Positions 1 to 11,540 are shown, counted from the stretch's first letter. The stretch is 64,000 nt of DNA from Euphorbia lathyris (GCF_963576675.1 NC_088917.1:30658501-30722500), one strand, 5' to 3'. A program made the numbers and translations. The notes: generated by a model not told the origin, from the letters alone.

Positions 1-1287
1 CACGAAATGTGAGTCTTCAGAGATTACAGAGGCAAGAGGGGCTGCGTTGATAGGGTTCAACCCAGATGAAGTCTTTTTCTTCTTTTGCAGAGACTGCTCG
101 GGAGTGTCTTCTTCTTCCTCAGGCTCAGCTTGCCTCTTTTGTTTTTCTACTGACTTAGGTTCCTCTTGACCTTGCTCAGCTTCAACTTTCTTTCCCCTTG
201 ACACAATTCTCAGCTTCTTCGGAGCTGTGTTAATGTCCCTAGCTGCCTGGTCAGCTTTCCTCTTTTTATCCTGCCGAGTGCGGTCAGCAGGTTTCTGTCC
301 TTTCTTGGCTAGCTCATCCTGACCTTCTTCAACTGCCGCCCCTTTTCCTTTCTTGGGCACTATCGGTTGGTCAAAGGCCAGACCGAACAGTATTCCAGCT
401 GTAATCTCCGTACCCCAGACGTTGATTTCCTCTACTAAGCTTACTTGGTGGTCTTTGAGGATCCTGGTGATTAGAGAGCCTAACCTAAGGGTACCAGTAC
501 TACGTTGGAAGCCACCGATGAGAAAGATCGGCATGTTGATCGGCTGGTAGGTCAGCATGTGCCAAATGAAGCACTGCTCGAAGTTAGACGCTGAGGATGT
601 TGCGTTGATTTTTGGGAAGAGGAAGTTGGTCAGTATGTAGTGGGCCATCTTCTGATTCTGACCCATACAGGTACTCGCAATTTCGCCTTTGTGGGACTTG
701 GGTTTGCAAAATTCAACAGGGTAATCAATCTTTTCGTGGTCACTTGTGGTTCTGAGTTCAGCTCCGCTATTGGTCAGTTTGAGTAGCTTAGCGAGGTAAG
801 GAGGATTGACAAAGATATTTTTCCCTTGAACCTTGGTGATCATGTAATCCCTGTTATCATCAGCGGCTCTCAGATTGGCGTAGAATTCCTCTACCAATTC
901 TGGGTAAGTAGCTTCTCGAATAGAGAATAGCTCAGTCCAGCCATTCTTAGAAATCCATTCGCAGAACGGTTTTTCCGCGTTTACAAATCCCTCAGAGAAC
1001 CAACGTGAATGGTCAACTTTGTAGCCTCTTACACTGTTGTAGACCAGCGAGTAGGTTCTCTCTATTGGCTTCTTCCCCTTATCCTTTTGTTGCTTCTTTG
1101 AGGATGTTGCTTGGTCAGCGTGTGGTTTCTTGCTTGGGGTAATGACCTTAGGATGGTCATGCTGACCATGTTCTTGGGACTCAGTTGAGTTTTCCTCGTA
1201 TTCTTGCTCAGTGTGAGATGATGGATTTTCATCGGAGCGGTTGTCATCGTAACCGGCACCGGAGATATTTTGTGAATCGCTTGACAT
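1..1287 (-). CDS. Third ORF of the Sirevirus element, putative plant transposon protein-like (partial)
   Basis: Reading the minus strand from the ATG at 1285-1287, the frame stays open for 429 codons to the window edge, so the C-terminus is missing. The first 60 or so residues are acidic and polar. A conserved-looking globular part follows (about 60-330) with motifs such as SLVYNSVRGYKVD, WFSEGFVN, WTELFSIREATYPELVEEFY and INMPIFLIGGF. The tail is a K/E/Q-rich charged stretch. The central part resembles the family annotated in plants as putative plant transposon protein (I believe Pfam PF20167), often found beside retroelement genes. Its place after pol matches the env-like ORF of Sireviruses, but I see no signal peptide or membrane segment. 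Function unknown. It is notable that it is open while gag and pol are broken. Confidence 0.75.
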   Translation of the reverse strand, partial: MSSDSQNISGAGYDDNRSDENPSSHTEQEYEENSTESQEHGQHDHPKVITPSKKPHADQATSSKKQQKDKGKKPIERTYSLVYNSVRGYKVDHSRWFSEGFVNAEKPFCEWISKNGWTELFSIREATYPELVEEFYANLRAADDNRDYMITKVQGKNIFVNPPYLAKLLKLTNSGAELRTTSDHEKIDYPVEFCKPKSHKGEIASTCMGQNQKMAHYILTNFLFPKINATSSASNFEQCFIWHMLTYQPINMPIFLIGGFQRSTGTLRLGSLITRILKDHQVSLVEEINVWGTEITAGILFGLAFDQPIVPKKGKGAAVEEGQDELAKKGQKPADRTRQDKKRKADQAARDINTAPKKLRIVSRGKKVEAEQGQEEPKSVEKQKRQAEPEEEEDTPEQSLQKKKKTSSGLNPINAAPLASVISEDSHFV

Positions 1288-1799
1288 GATTCTTAGAAAG
1301 ATTTTGAGAGGTTTTGGAATTTTAGATGGAGAGAGATCAATTGCTAGACATTTCAAGTGTAAAGAGGTAGAAGTGGGAATTCATCCACTATTTATAGGGG
1401 TGTCGAGTTGATCTGAAGCGTTGAGGTGGCGGTTTGACCTCGAGATAATCAACCGACAATGATTCTGGCATTTATGACACAATCGGCGCATGTGTTTTCT
1501 AATTATTGTGCTTATATCATCCTAGGTGGCTATTTAATGCGCGTGCCAGCATTAATTGTACAACGGATCTTTTACTTAGCGTTAAGAATTTTAAACGTTT
1601 AAAACTTTGAGTAGTCAGTTTTACGTAGGAGAAATATTCGTGTGCTTAGTAACTTTGCTTAAGATAATCACTCAGTATGTAAGTCTGCTCGGTGTGAGGT
1701 AATTTTATTTTATGTTCGACTCAGCATGCAAAAGTTACTAATTTTGGCACAAATCACTCAGCATGGTAATCACTCAACATTCAATTTAAACATACAATT
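1288..1799. other. Spacer between pol and third ORF
   Basis: About 510 bases with no supportable coding. It may hold the leader or promoter of the downstream ORF. Short ACTCAG/CTGAGT-type words recur here, as they do in the LTR of the same element. Confidence 0.5.
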
Positions 1800-4700
1800 T
1801 TATGGAAGAGGATTAGATATACCGATTGCTTCCCTTAGTACGTTAAATTGCTCACGAGCCAGAGGCTTAGTGAAGATATCCGCAAGTTGTTCATCTGTTG
1901 GAACGTAGGTCAGCTTGATCTCACCCTTGAGTACGTGATCTCTGATGAAGTGATGCCTTATGCTGACATGCTTCATCCTGCTGTGTTGGATTGGATTTTT
2001 AGATAGGTCAATGGCGCTCTTGTTGTCACATTTGACCTCTATTGTTTCTGTTTTGACTCCATAATCCTCTAGCTGTTGCTTAATCCATAAGACCTAGGCC
2101 ACATAGCTTCCAGTAGCAATGTACTCAGCTTCAGTTGTAGACAGGGCTACTGACGATTGCTTCTTACTGAACTAAGATACTAGACAGTTTCCTAGGAAGT
2201 GACATCCTCCTGAAGTGCTTTTACGTTCTAGCTTATCTCGTCCATAGTCAGCGTCAGTGTATCCAATGAGTGTGAAGTCATTTGTATTTGGATACCATAA
2301 ACCTGCATTAACTGAGCTCTGCAAATATCTGAAAATTCTTTTACAGCTATAAGATGAGACTCTCTGGGGCCAGCTTGATATCTTGCGCAATAACATACTG
2401 AGTAGAATGTCAGGTCTACTAGAAGTAAGATAAAGTAGAGAGCCTATCATACCTCGATATAGTTTGCTATCTACTGACTTACCTTTCTCGTCAGCGCAAA
2501 AGACAGTGTCAGTACCCATTGGGGTTGATATGGGCTTACATTCTTCCATATCAAATTTCTTTAACATTTCTTTGGCGTACTTGGACTGGCTAATGAAGAT
2601 GCCGTTCTTCCCTTGCTTGATTTGTAAACCAAGGAAGAAGTTGAGTTCACCCATCATAGACATCTCGAACTCAGTTTGCATCTGTTTACTAAACTCTTTG
2701 CATATAGATTCTTCAGTAGCACCAAAGATTATATCATCTACGTAAATTTGTGCCAGCAGGGTATTTTTACCCCTTTTCTTAATGAACAAGGTTGTGTCAG
2801 CTTTGCCTCCGACATAATTCCTGGTCAGCAGGAAGTTGGTCAACCTCTCGTACCAAGCACAGGGTGCTTGTTTCAGGCCGTATAGAGCCTTTTTGAGTTT
2901 ATAAACGTGATTTGGAAATTTTGGATCTTCAAACCCTAGAGGCTGACTAACATATACCTCTTCGTTTATAAAGCCATTAAGAAAAGCACTTTTAACGTCC
3001 ATTTGATATAGTTTAAAGTTCATATAGCTTGCATAAGAGCACAATATTCATATAGCCTCTAACCTAGCAACAGGAGCGAAGGTCTCACCGTAGTCAATGC
3101 ATTCTTGCTGACTATAGCCTTGGGCTACAAGTCGGGCTTTGTTCCTGACTACATTGCCTTGCTCATCTAGTTTATTTCTAAAGACCCACTTAGTTCCTAT
3201 GGTCTTTTGATTCCTAGGTTTTGGTACTAAATCCCATACCTCATTTCTTTTGAATTGATCAAGCTCCTCTTGCATAGCATTGATCCAATGTTCGTCATGC
3301 TCAGCTTCTGAGAAGTTCTTTGGCTCATGTACTGAGATGAATGCAACATTACCGAGATACTTCCTAAGCTGATCTCTTGTCATCAGCTTGTTATCAGCAG
3401 CATCAAGAATGGACTTCTCCGAATGTCCTCTTGGGATTTTTATTTCTTTGGGTAATGTTGAGTTGTCTGGAATAGGTGTTTCTACAAAGTCTGCAGGAGT
3501 AGATTGGTCAGCAAAGGTAATTTCGGTTTTGTTTTTACCTTTGGTCAGCCCTTGTACTGGTGACTCAGTGGCTCCTGTTTGGTCAGCGGAAGCTGAGCTC
3601 GGTTCATCTTCGACGGACTGAGTTGTCTTTCCTGTAGGGTCAGTTTCATCGAACTCTATATGGACAGACTCTTCTACAACTTGAGTTCGTTTATTATATA
3701 CCCTATATGCTTTACTGTTAGTTGAGTACCCTAAAAAGATCGCTTCGTCAGCTTTAGCATCAAATTTTGCAAGGTTATCTTTTGTATTGAGTATAAAACA
3801 TTTACACCCAAAAGCACGAAAGTAGCCAATGTTGGGCTTTCGTCCTTTCCAAAGTTCATATGGGGTTTTTTTGAGTATAGGTCTAACTAAAGCCCTATTT
3901 AGTATGTAACATGCTGTGTGGACAGCTTCACCCCAGAAATACTTTGGAAGCTTATTTTCACTCAGCATTGTCCTAGCAATTTCAACTATTGTTCTGTTCT
4001 TCTTTTCAACAACCCCATTTTGTTGAGGTGTCCTAGGAGCAGAAAAGTTATGGTCAATGCCACTGACTTCACAGAATTCATCAAACTGTTGGTTTTTGAA
4101 TTCTCCGCCATTGTCACTTCTAATATGAGCTACTCTTAGGTCTTTGTCATTTTCAAGCTTTTTAATCAATATTGTGAACATCTCAAAAGTTTCATCCTTG
4201 CTACTCAGCAAGATGATCCAAGTGTACCGAGAGAAATCGTCTACAATGACTAAGGAAATTTTCTTACCTCCCAAGCTGAGTGGCTGGATAAGTCCGAAAA
4301 GATCCAAATGTAGTAATTCCAATGGTCTCTTGGTTGAGACAATGTTTTTACTTTGAAAAGACTTTTTCGTTTGTTTACCTTGCTGACAAGCATTATATAA
4401 TTGATCTTTTTCAAACTTCAATTTGGGCAATCCCTCAACTAATTGCTTTCTAGCTAATTTGGCAAGAAGGTACATGCTTACATGACCAAGTCTCCTATGC
4501 CATAGCCATGAGTTATCCTCTTTAGATACTAAGCATATATTTTCGGAAAACTGTTTTTCTAAACTCAACATATATACATTGTCAACACGAAGGGCAGTTA
4601 AATCAAATTGTTTGTTTTTCCCTCGAGTATCCGACACTGAGTAGCATCAAATATAACTTGTCTACCGCTATCACAAAGATGAGCTACGCTCAATAAGTTA

Positions 4701-4924
4701 TATTTGAGACCCTTAACTAAGGAGACTGACTCAATGGTGGGGTTACCTCTGATAGTACCTGATCCTACTATCTTACTCTTCTTATTGTCTCCAAAGCTTA
4801 CGTTTCCACCTCGTTTAAGCTTAAGTGTGATGAACTGAGTTTCATCACCAGTCATGTGCCTTGAGCATGCGCTATCAATATACCATAGTTTCGTTTTTTC
4901 CACGCATCTCAGGCTCACCTGCAT
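1800..4924 (-). pseudogene. Sirevirus pol (PR-INT-RT-RNase H), broken
   Basis: This would encode the copia polyprotein. The aspartic protease starts near 4880 (WYIDSACSRHMTG). A frameshift near 4600-4637 separates it from the GAG-pre-integrase zinc motif (WHRRLGHVS). The integrase core has D (LDLFG), D (RSDNGGEF) and E (NGVVEKKN). The copia RT has KWVFRNK, ARLVAQGYSQ, MDVKSAFLNG and the YVDD catalytic box (about 2720). The RNase H ends in the LAREQF/AIGISNP type of copia C-terminus, with the stop at 1800-1802. In-frame stops lie at 3048-3050 and 2172-2174 and again near 2095. At least one (tryptophan to TAG before FSKKQ) fits C-to-T decay on the other strand. The remaining frame is continuous, so the copy is dead but not very old. 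Confidence 0.9.
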
Positions 4925-4930
4925 TTTAAA

Positions 4931-6712
4931 TCACTCATCTTTAGGTACCCAATTCTTTTTGGGTCCTCGTGGGTTAGCATAGACAAGTGCAAAGTCATGT
5001 TTTAATTTGTGACGACATACTTTTATTGTGTGGCCAGCTTTACCACTGAAGTCACAAAATGCTACCCCTTTGGGATGACTTTGTTTTTGGTTTGCACCAT
5101 TGTGCTGAGCATGCCAACATGTCTTAGTGGTATGTCCTTTCGTTCCGCAGAAGTCACATTGGACAATCCGCTTGTTGTACCAACACACATCTGTTGTGTG
5201 TCCCCTTTTTCCACAACAGTCACACTGAGTGAACTGTCTACGCTTACTAGTACTTAAGTACTCAGTATGGGATTTATTTGAACCTTTTATTTGGTTCTGT
5301 AGGTTTGTGACATCCTTTTTCAGTTTCTTTGAATCTGATTGGACTTCCGAGACAAACTTGTGCATAATTTCCATGTTGCTATGCAAAGTTGAGTTGTCTT
5401 GGAGAAGATATCGAAGGTCACTGAGTTTGACATCTTCAATCTCGTCACATCGCCTGCTGAGTGCCTTTATTTTCTTGTTACACTTTTTAGTCAGTGTATA
5501 TAAATCACTCAGGGCGTTAATCATTTCATTTCTAAGCAAGTGTAAGGATGTTACCTCATTTGAGTACTCCTCTTGTTCAGATTCTTCAGAGAGGTCAGCT
5601 TGCTCAGCTCGAGTGTGGTCAGCAGCGTCATCGGCCATGAAGCATATGTTTGCTGACTCGGTGGCATTAGCTTCAGATGATGTTGACTCATCGCTGTCAC
5701 TCCATGTGGTCACCAGTGCCTTTTTGCTTCCCTTCTTTTCTTTCTTCAGATTAGGGCATCTTGACTTAATGTGCCCCGTTTGATGGCACTCAAAGCATGT
5801 GACAGACTTGGAGCTGTCCTTTTTGTATTTGTCACTGGACTCAGCTTTGTACCTGTCGCCCCTTTTAAATGGCCTCTTGCTGTTCTTTTCATTCTTTCTG
5901 AACAACTTCTTCATCTTCCTTGTGAACATAGCCATTTCCTCATCATCCGATGAGTCAGCTTCGGTTGAGTCTGCTTTCATGACAAGTGATTTTTGTTTCT
6001 TGTCTTCTGACTTTTCTTTTGCTTCAAATTTTTTCATAGAGATCTCATGGGTCAGCAGAGATCCGATCAGCTCGTCGTATTTATATGTGGTCAAGTCTTG
6101 AGCTTCCTCCACAGCCGTTTTCTTAGCTTGCCAGCTCTTGGGTAAGCTTCTCAAGATTTTCTTCACCTGCTCTTCTTCAGTGAAGTTCTTGCCAAGTCTA
6201 TTTAGCTCATTTATGATGTTGGTGAATCTAGCATTCATTCCGGAGATGTCCTCATTGTCGTTCATCTCGAACAGCTCGTATAATCTCATATGTTGGTTCA
6301 CCTTTGATTCCTTGACCTTGCTTGTACCTTCGTAGGTTACTTCAAGCTTTTTCCAAATCTCCTATGCTGACTCGCAACCTGAAATCTTATTGTATTCTGC
6401 AGCGTCTAGCGCACAATGAAGCATATTGATAGCCGAAGCATTATTTTGTACTTTCTTAAGGTCATCTTCTGACCACTCAGTTTCACTCTTGACAATTTTC
6501 TCATTGTCAACAGTTTTATAAAGCACATATGGGCCTTGAACTATTGCAAGCCATGCACTCATGTTTGTGGCTTGAATAAAGTTCTTCATCCTATTCTTCC
6601 AGAACGTATAATTAGATCCAAAGAATAGAGGGGGCCGACTAATAGATAATCCCTCAGGGAGTATCTGTGTTGTTTGGTTCCCTGGAAGAAAACGAGTGCT
6701 GTTCTCAACCAT
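4931..6712 (-). pseudogene. Sirevirus gag with four CCHC-type knuckles
   Basis: The capsid/nucleocapsid protein starts with MVENSTRFLPG at 6712, 50 bases after the primer site. It runs through a UBN2-like gag domain (YNKISGCESA, then after one TAG at 6362-6364 QHMRLYELFEMNDNE) to a lysine-rich nucleocapsid. The first knuckle, CFECHQTGHIKSRC, is a perfect C-x2-C-x4-H-x4-C. Three more lie at the C-terminus: CDCCGKRGHTTDVC, CDFCGTKGHTTKTC and CDFSGKAGHTIKVC, the last with its second Cys changed to Ser. Between them are acidic serine-rich and coiled-coil-like stretches. Gag and pol share one frame, separated by a single TGA at 4931-4933. It is unclear whether that stop is a natural gag/pol boundary or a mutation. 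Confidence 0.88.
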
Positions 6713-6761
6713 TTATCGGGATCAGCTCAAGATGGTTATATCTTTGAGTAGTGAGCTATTA

Positions 6762-6774
6762 GGCTCTGATACCA
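6762..6774 (-). other. Primer binding site, initiator tRNA-Met type
   Basis: The minus strand reads TGGTATCAGAGCC, the standard copia primer site complementary to the 3' end of initiator tRNA-Met. It lies two bases inside the LTR end (CCAACA, ending at 6777). Confidence 0.93.
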
Positions 6775-6776
6775 CT

Positions 6777-8265
6777 TGTTGGTCCCTTGTGATTAGTTCC
6801 AAGGGGGGGTTCGGAACTAATGTAACTTTTTCGCTTTAATTGCGCTAACTTAATTTAATTCTTTGAGTTTCGCAACTCAGTTTAGGTCAGCGTGGCCGAG
6901 TGAGGCGTAAGACGGCTTTAGTCAGATATTGACTAGAACTGTTTTACTTGTGAGTTGGGAAATGACACTTTTGTAGTCAACTTCCAACTCAGTACTCTGA
7001 TTTACTCAGTGTCAGCTTAGTCAATTTATATACTGAGTAAATATAGCAAGCAACACATATAGATATATATTGAAGGAGAGTTAGAAATTACTCAGCACGA
7101 CTTATCCTGGTTCGGCCTCTCCGCCTACGTCCAGTCCCCAGAATCCCTCCGGGCTTTTTAAATCCAATACTGAGCTCTTTAAAGGTAGAGCGCAAACTGT
7201 TTATAAGGAAGTTGAATATGCAAGAGTACCGTCCTCTATTCTTCTACTCAACTCCACTAAGCGCTACAACCCAGCACTTAGATTTGTTCTACCATTGAGT
7301 ACCAAACCGAGTACTTAGCACACTCTCTCAATACTATGATTGATACAAGATTGTTCTCTTTTAGACAAAGAACACTTTAGATGATTAAAAAAAAATCACT
7401 CTAGCATTTACACAGATATGGAAGTTTGGTGTAAGATTTTTTTCTTGTTTTGGTGTGCTTTGTATGTATGCTTTTTGTTCTCTTGTATTTCGGCAATCAG
7501 CTGAGGATCCAAGAAGTATACTTCTCCTTTTATAGTTGTATTCTGAAGACTTGTTCATTTGAATCCTGGATTTGTCCGTTGAATCCAAACGGCTCCTTTT
7601 TGCGACAAGGTTCTGGTCAGCTTCAGATTTGCAGGCCAATCCTGTCGTCTGAATTTCGCAGGCGTCAGGCTTGTCTTCTTCTCGCAGGTTTCGTCTTTTT
7701 GTGCCAGTTTGTCTTTTAGCGAAAGAACAGTTGACCCATGCATCTCGAAATTGGCTTTTGCGTAATTCCAAGGTTTCTATTATTGGTGCAGACAGTTGTC
7801 GGAGCTTGTCTTTTAGGAAACGGATCATTCGCGCTGTCCTGAAGATTACTCAGCTTGACTTTGATAGCCGTTGTCTTCGATTGTTGCTAATTCAGATACT
7901 GAGTTCTCTTTTACTCAGCTTCCATGGTCAGCTTCGTTCCGCAAGACATAGTTCTCAAGAAGACTTTTCTACTTTTGATACTGAGTTGCGTTCCACTCAG
8001 CTTCGTTGATTTGTTTGATCTTTAGGCTTCTATTCTGAAGATCTTTTATCACGCTGAGTTACACTCCACTCAGCTTGTGCTGTATTCTCATGCTGACATC
8101 GTCCTGTCCTACTTTTTATTTCCATTCGTATTTATATTTATACTCAACATTGAACAAACATATTAGTACAATTAAATCAAAGCACTTAAATTTAATTGTC
8201 CCTTAATCATGGATTAACTTAAATAATTTTGTCAAATCAAAATCATGTGGAAAGGTGTTTCAACA
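6777..8265 (-). repeat. 5' LTR of the Sirevirus element
   Basis: On the minus strand it starts TGTTGAAACACC at 8265 and ends CCAACA at 6777, giving 1489 bases with TG...CA termini. The primer site follows. Short ACTCAG, ACTGAG and GGTCAGC words recur throughout. A target duplication cannot be checked because the other LTR is outside the window. Confidence 0.85.
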
Positions 8266-8384
8266 AGGATCTCCTTGTTTGAGACCACGAGACGATGTGA
8301 AACCCGAAAGTCTTTCACCATTCCAAAGGAAACTCATATCCAAAGTAGAAACACAATTCATAATGAGGTGAACCTAATGATTGT

Positions 8385-9190
8385 GTCTCGTCGGTTAGCT
8401 AACATTCAGCGATCTCTTTGCTTTCGTGCAACAGATAGACTGGTGAGACTAGAGAAAGAAGTTTGCGGTTGAATTGAATAACATTTTACTGCAAGAGGAA
8501 ACACTTTGGTTCCAGAAGTCGAGGATCAAATGGCTTCAATTTGGTGACCGTAATACGTCATTTTTCCACTTGTCCACTTGGATTCATCGACGATGGAATT
8601 CAGGGGAGGGGTCAGGGATTCAAGTGGGAACTTTAGGATAGTAAAGCTATGAAGGAAATGGCTGTCCCTTTTTTTCATAAGCTGTACGAGGAGGTTTCGA
8701 CTCATCATGTTTTGGTGTCAGTCTCATCCTTTGCTCCGTTTTCCATCGGGGATTTACATAAGATGTCCAGGCCCTTTGATGCGATGGAGGTTCGAAATGC
8801 ACTGTTTGCAATGGATACATTTAAAGCCTTAAGGCCAAACAAGTTTCAAGCCGTTTTTTTTTCCAAGAGTTATAGGACCAAGTTAGGGATCAACTAAGTT
8901 CTATAGTTATGAGCCCTTTGAATAAAGGGCAAATTGAATATGATTGTAATAGCACGCTTATCACGACCATTCCTAAAGTGGCCCATCCAGAGTGTTTTGT
9001 AATGTGGTATACAAGACAATTACCAAGTGTGTTGTGTATCGTTTAAAGCCCTTTTACCAGCTATTGTAAGCGGTACGCAAAGCAGCTTCGTTCCGAGATA
9101 TCGAATTGTACATGATATTATACTGCTATAGGAGGCTATTCACTCTATAGTCCGTAGGAAGAGTAGGAAGCGGTTTACACTTACCTTAAT
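8385..9190 (+). pseudogene. L1-type LINE ORF2 fragment
   Basis: Degenerate plus-strand remains of the region between endonuclease and reverse transcriptase. Visible pieces are RLANIQRSL and DRLVRLEKEV (8395-8465), then the characteristic WFQKSRIKWLQFGDRNTSFF box (about 8508-8565), then a degraded PFDAMEVRNALFAMDT stretch (8775-8820), then frameshifted traces of the RT fingers to about 9190. Stops and frameshifts are frequent and no catalytic YADD/FADD box remains. The left end is blurred against the LTR; 8266-8384 shows nothing I recognise. Confidence 0.75.
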
Positions 9191-9651
9191 TTCTATTCCA
9201 ACACAAAGTTATTTTATACATCTCACTTAATAAATGTGGTTGTTCAGAGTTTTAAATGTTTGGTTAAATGTTTGGTTAGAATATCATCCTAACCATTGCT
9301 TCACCTTGTATTGCGTTACTTTAATTACTCAAAACAAGGCCTAAAAAATAAATTTTCGACAGCCAATAGCTTAATTTCCACACCTAACGTCCTACAACCA
9401 TTCATTCATTCCCAAATTGACATAATTTTTAAGAGTTATCGCCAGAAAGAAAACAAAAGAGCAAATTGCAGCAGAATTAAGTAATTTGTAAATTATAAAA
9501 TTCACATGTGAAGAACAAATTCAAACTTCAAGAACCAGATCGATGATCCTGGATCTGATCTGGAAAACAACAAACCCTGATTTCTCTTTTCTATGGATGT
9601 AATCTTAATGAACAACAATATCAATATACACAAATCGAACCTTCAAAAGTT
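9191..9651. other. Spacer, probably including the 3' flank of the copper transporter gene
   Basis: AT-rich, with no supportable ORF or repeat. The right part lies just downstream of the minus-strand COPT5-like gene and may hold its 3' UTR. Confidence 0.4.
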
Positions 9652-10077
9652 TCAAGCACAAGCGCAAGGATTATCCACCGCCATAATCTCCCCATCTTCG
9701 CTTCTAAAAAACAGATATCCAACGGACAATCCCAAAACAATTGCCAAAAAAACACCGCCGTTGAAAGACATGACCGCCAGCATCAGAAGGTACCCGATCG
9801 CCGAATTGACTCCGAAGAGAACAGCGGTGGCGATTTTAGAGGGACCAAATCGAAGTTTGGAGCGCAGAAGAGGAACCCCTATAGACGAGGGGTGACGGAT
9901 ATTAGAGGCGGCGGCAAGAGCTTTAAATCGGACGCGTCTATCCTCCATATATTGATAGAAAGCGGAGAAGAGGAAACAAGCGAGTAATGAGATCGAGTAA
10001 CTCGGCCATGAATCGGTCTTCCAGGAATCGAAGAGAAGAGTAACTTTGATACCCCAGTATAAGGTCATGTGCATCAT
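9652..10077 (-). CDS. COPT5: Copper transporter, CTR family, COPT5-like
   Basis: A 141-residue single-exon CTR protein. CTR trimers move Cu(I) across membranes; the COPT5 subgroup acts at the vacuole/prevacuolar membrane to export stored copper (family knowledge). The N-terminus is short (MMHM, then TLYWG) with a methionine pair instead of the long Met-rich ectodomain of plasma-membrane paralogues. TM1 spans about residues 27-44. TM2 is about 81-103 with the selectivity M-x3-M motif at M99 and M103. TM3 is about 107-124 with the G116-x3-G120 packing motif. The C-terminus has a Cys-x-Cys copper-binding motif (C138, C140). Length and the NPCACA tail fit COPT5. The start is the first Met of the conserved MMHM. 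A pyrimidine-rich stretch just upstream (about 10088-10135) looks like 5' UTR. Confidence 0.93.
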   Translation of the reverse strand: MMHMTLYWGIKVTLLFDSWKTDSWPSYSISLLACFLFSAFYQYMEDRRVRFKALAAASNIRHPSSIGVPLLRSKLRFGPSKIATAVLFGVNSAIGYLLMLAVMSFNGGVFLAIVLGLSVGYLFFRSEDGEIMAVDNPCACA

Positions 10078-10227
10078 CTTCGAGGGTTTGGTTTGAGAGG
10101 AAGAGGGGATTTTTTTTTTCTTTTTCTTTTCTTAGAAGGAATAAAAGTTAGGTGTAGAATGAGAATGGTCGATGGAAGTTAGAAGGATTGGGAAGAAGAC
10201 GATAAACACTTTTAATTATTCTTTTTA

Positions 10228-10877
10228 GGTTTAATACATCATTTGTCCCTGCACTCGTCCAAATTTTTTTGTTTGGTCCCTAATTTTTCAACTGTCTTCA
10301 TATCTTCCTCAATTTATATAATATGTTCAGTTAATCATCTCAATTGATATTATATATAATCAATTGATCACTCGGTTGCAAAACAAAAAAATAATAAATA
10401 CAGAAGATGTATTGCATACGTCTTAAGAAAAGTAAAATGACCAAAATCGGGATATACGATTCTAATATTAAAAAACAGTTGCGTTCATATGGATCCTGAT
10501 GACCACGTAAATTTGGTCATTCATCGTTAGATCTAGGCGGATTAAAATCTTAAGATGGAGATTCAAAACATCCTAAGGCTTATATTTAATCCACCTAGAT
10601 CTAACGGTGAATGACCAAATTTACGTGGTCATCAGGGTACATATTTTATAGTTGCAGAAATAATAGTTTTCTTTTTAATCTATTTTTCAATTATATAATA
10701 ATATTTTAAGATTCGTTGAATATATTTTCTGTATTTAATTTTTTTTTTACAATCAAGTGATCAAATGATTATATTTTACATAAATTTAGATGATTAATAG
10801 AATATTTTAAACAGTATACAAGTTGAGGATGCTATCAAAATAGTTTAAAAGTTCAGGGGCAACTTATGTATTAAACC
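10228..10877. mobile_element. Non-autonomous TIR (Mutator-like) element, family A
   Basis: The ends are imperfect inverted repeats: GGTTTAATACATCATTTGTC on the left, and on the right the complement of a sequence ending TGTATTAAACC. Flanking 9-mers agree at about 7 of 9 positions, which suggests but does not prove a Mutator-type target duplication. The interior (ATCACTCGGT..., a degraded GAAGATGTATTGCATACGTC-type block) matches the element at 59.2-60.9 kb, so both belong to one family. No coding capacity. Confidence 0.65.
10487..10640. repeat. Foldback (MITE-like) element nested in family A, copy 1
   Basis: Two arms of about 50 bases pair with each other: one runs from GATCCTGATGACCACGTAAA, the other ends TTTACGTGGTCATCAGGG. 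They are separated by about 45 bases. A diverged second copy lies at 61108-61258, showing this is a dispersed family. Confidence 0.72.
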
Positions 10878-11540
10878 CTTTTTTTTATCGCAATTTTTTT
10901 TTTTAATTATTTGATTCTTTATAACCCCGATAAAACACGCCATTATGATGACTCATGGGCATATTAGTTCAATTTTGTCAAAAGTAGTTGAAGAATAAAA
11001 GGCAAAATGCACAATGAGATCCTAAACTTGTAAGATTTTAAGAAAAAAAAAATCACTTGCTTCGTTTTTTTTTTGGTAAACCAATCACTTGCTTCGTTGA
11101 TTTGTGATGTACAGTTGGATTCTGAGTCCACGTCTTAATTTGCAATGACACAGAAACAAACTTAAAGAGGACGGTTTTCGATAAACCCACTCTGATAATT
11201 TATGAAAGGACAATCATTAAATAAAACTTGTACTATTAACAAATCACTTTAAAGTGAACCTAACTAATCTAGACGGAAATTTCTTCCTCTACAGAAAGTC
11301 CAGACTTTTTGAGATGAAAAATAGAAATCCAGAACTTTTGGGATGGACGTGTCCCATGGTGCACACCTACAATCTCTCATAACCAATCATTTCAAAGTGA
11401 ATGTGCCAATCTTGAGGGAAGTTAATCCCTATACAGGAAGGAAAGTAATCTCCTTTGTATCCCAATACGCCGCATTCCAGAAAGGAATGTTATGTATTCA
11501 ATCACATTCAGAAAAAATTAATCGTGTTAGGCAGGAAAAA
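10878..11540. other. Non-coding spacer
   Basis: AT-rich sequence upstream of the COPT5-like gene and its neighbouring TIR element. A small ORF (11343-11543, plus) has no recognisable family and I do not call it. Confidence 0.4.

Larger units (their letters stand above)
1..8265 (-). mobile_element. Sirevirus-type Ty1/copia retrotransposon, 3' end off window
   Basis: On the minus strand the order is LTR (6777-8265), tRNA-Met-type primer binding site, gag, pol with protease, integrase, reverse transcriptase and RNase H in copia order, a spacer of about 0.5 kb, and a third ORF that leaves the window at base 1. The gag carries CCHC knuckles and a TWSDSDES motif typical of Sireviruses. The 3' LTR and one target duplication lie outside the window, so the full length is unknown. 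Gag and pol contain several in-frame stops and one frameshift, so this copy cannot make its enzymes, although the third ORF is open. Confidence 0.88.

Noticed and set aside
1062..1259. Minus-strand 65-codon ORF in another frame of the third ORF
   Set aside because: Overlaps the 429-codon frame, which has family-like motifs.
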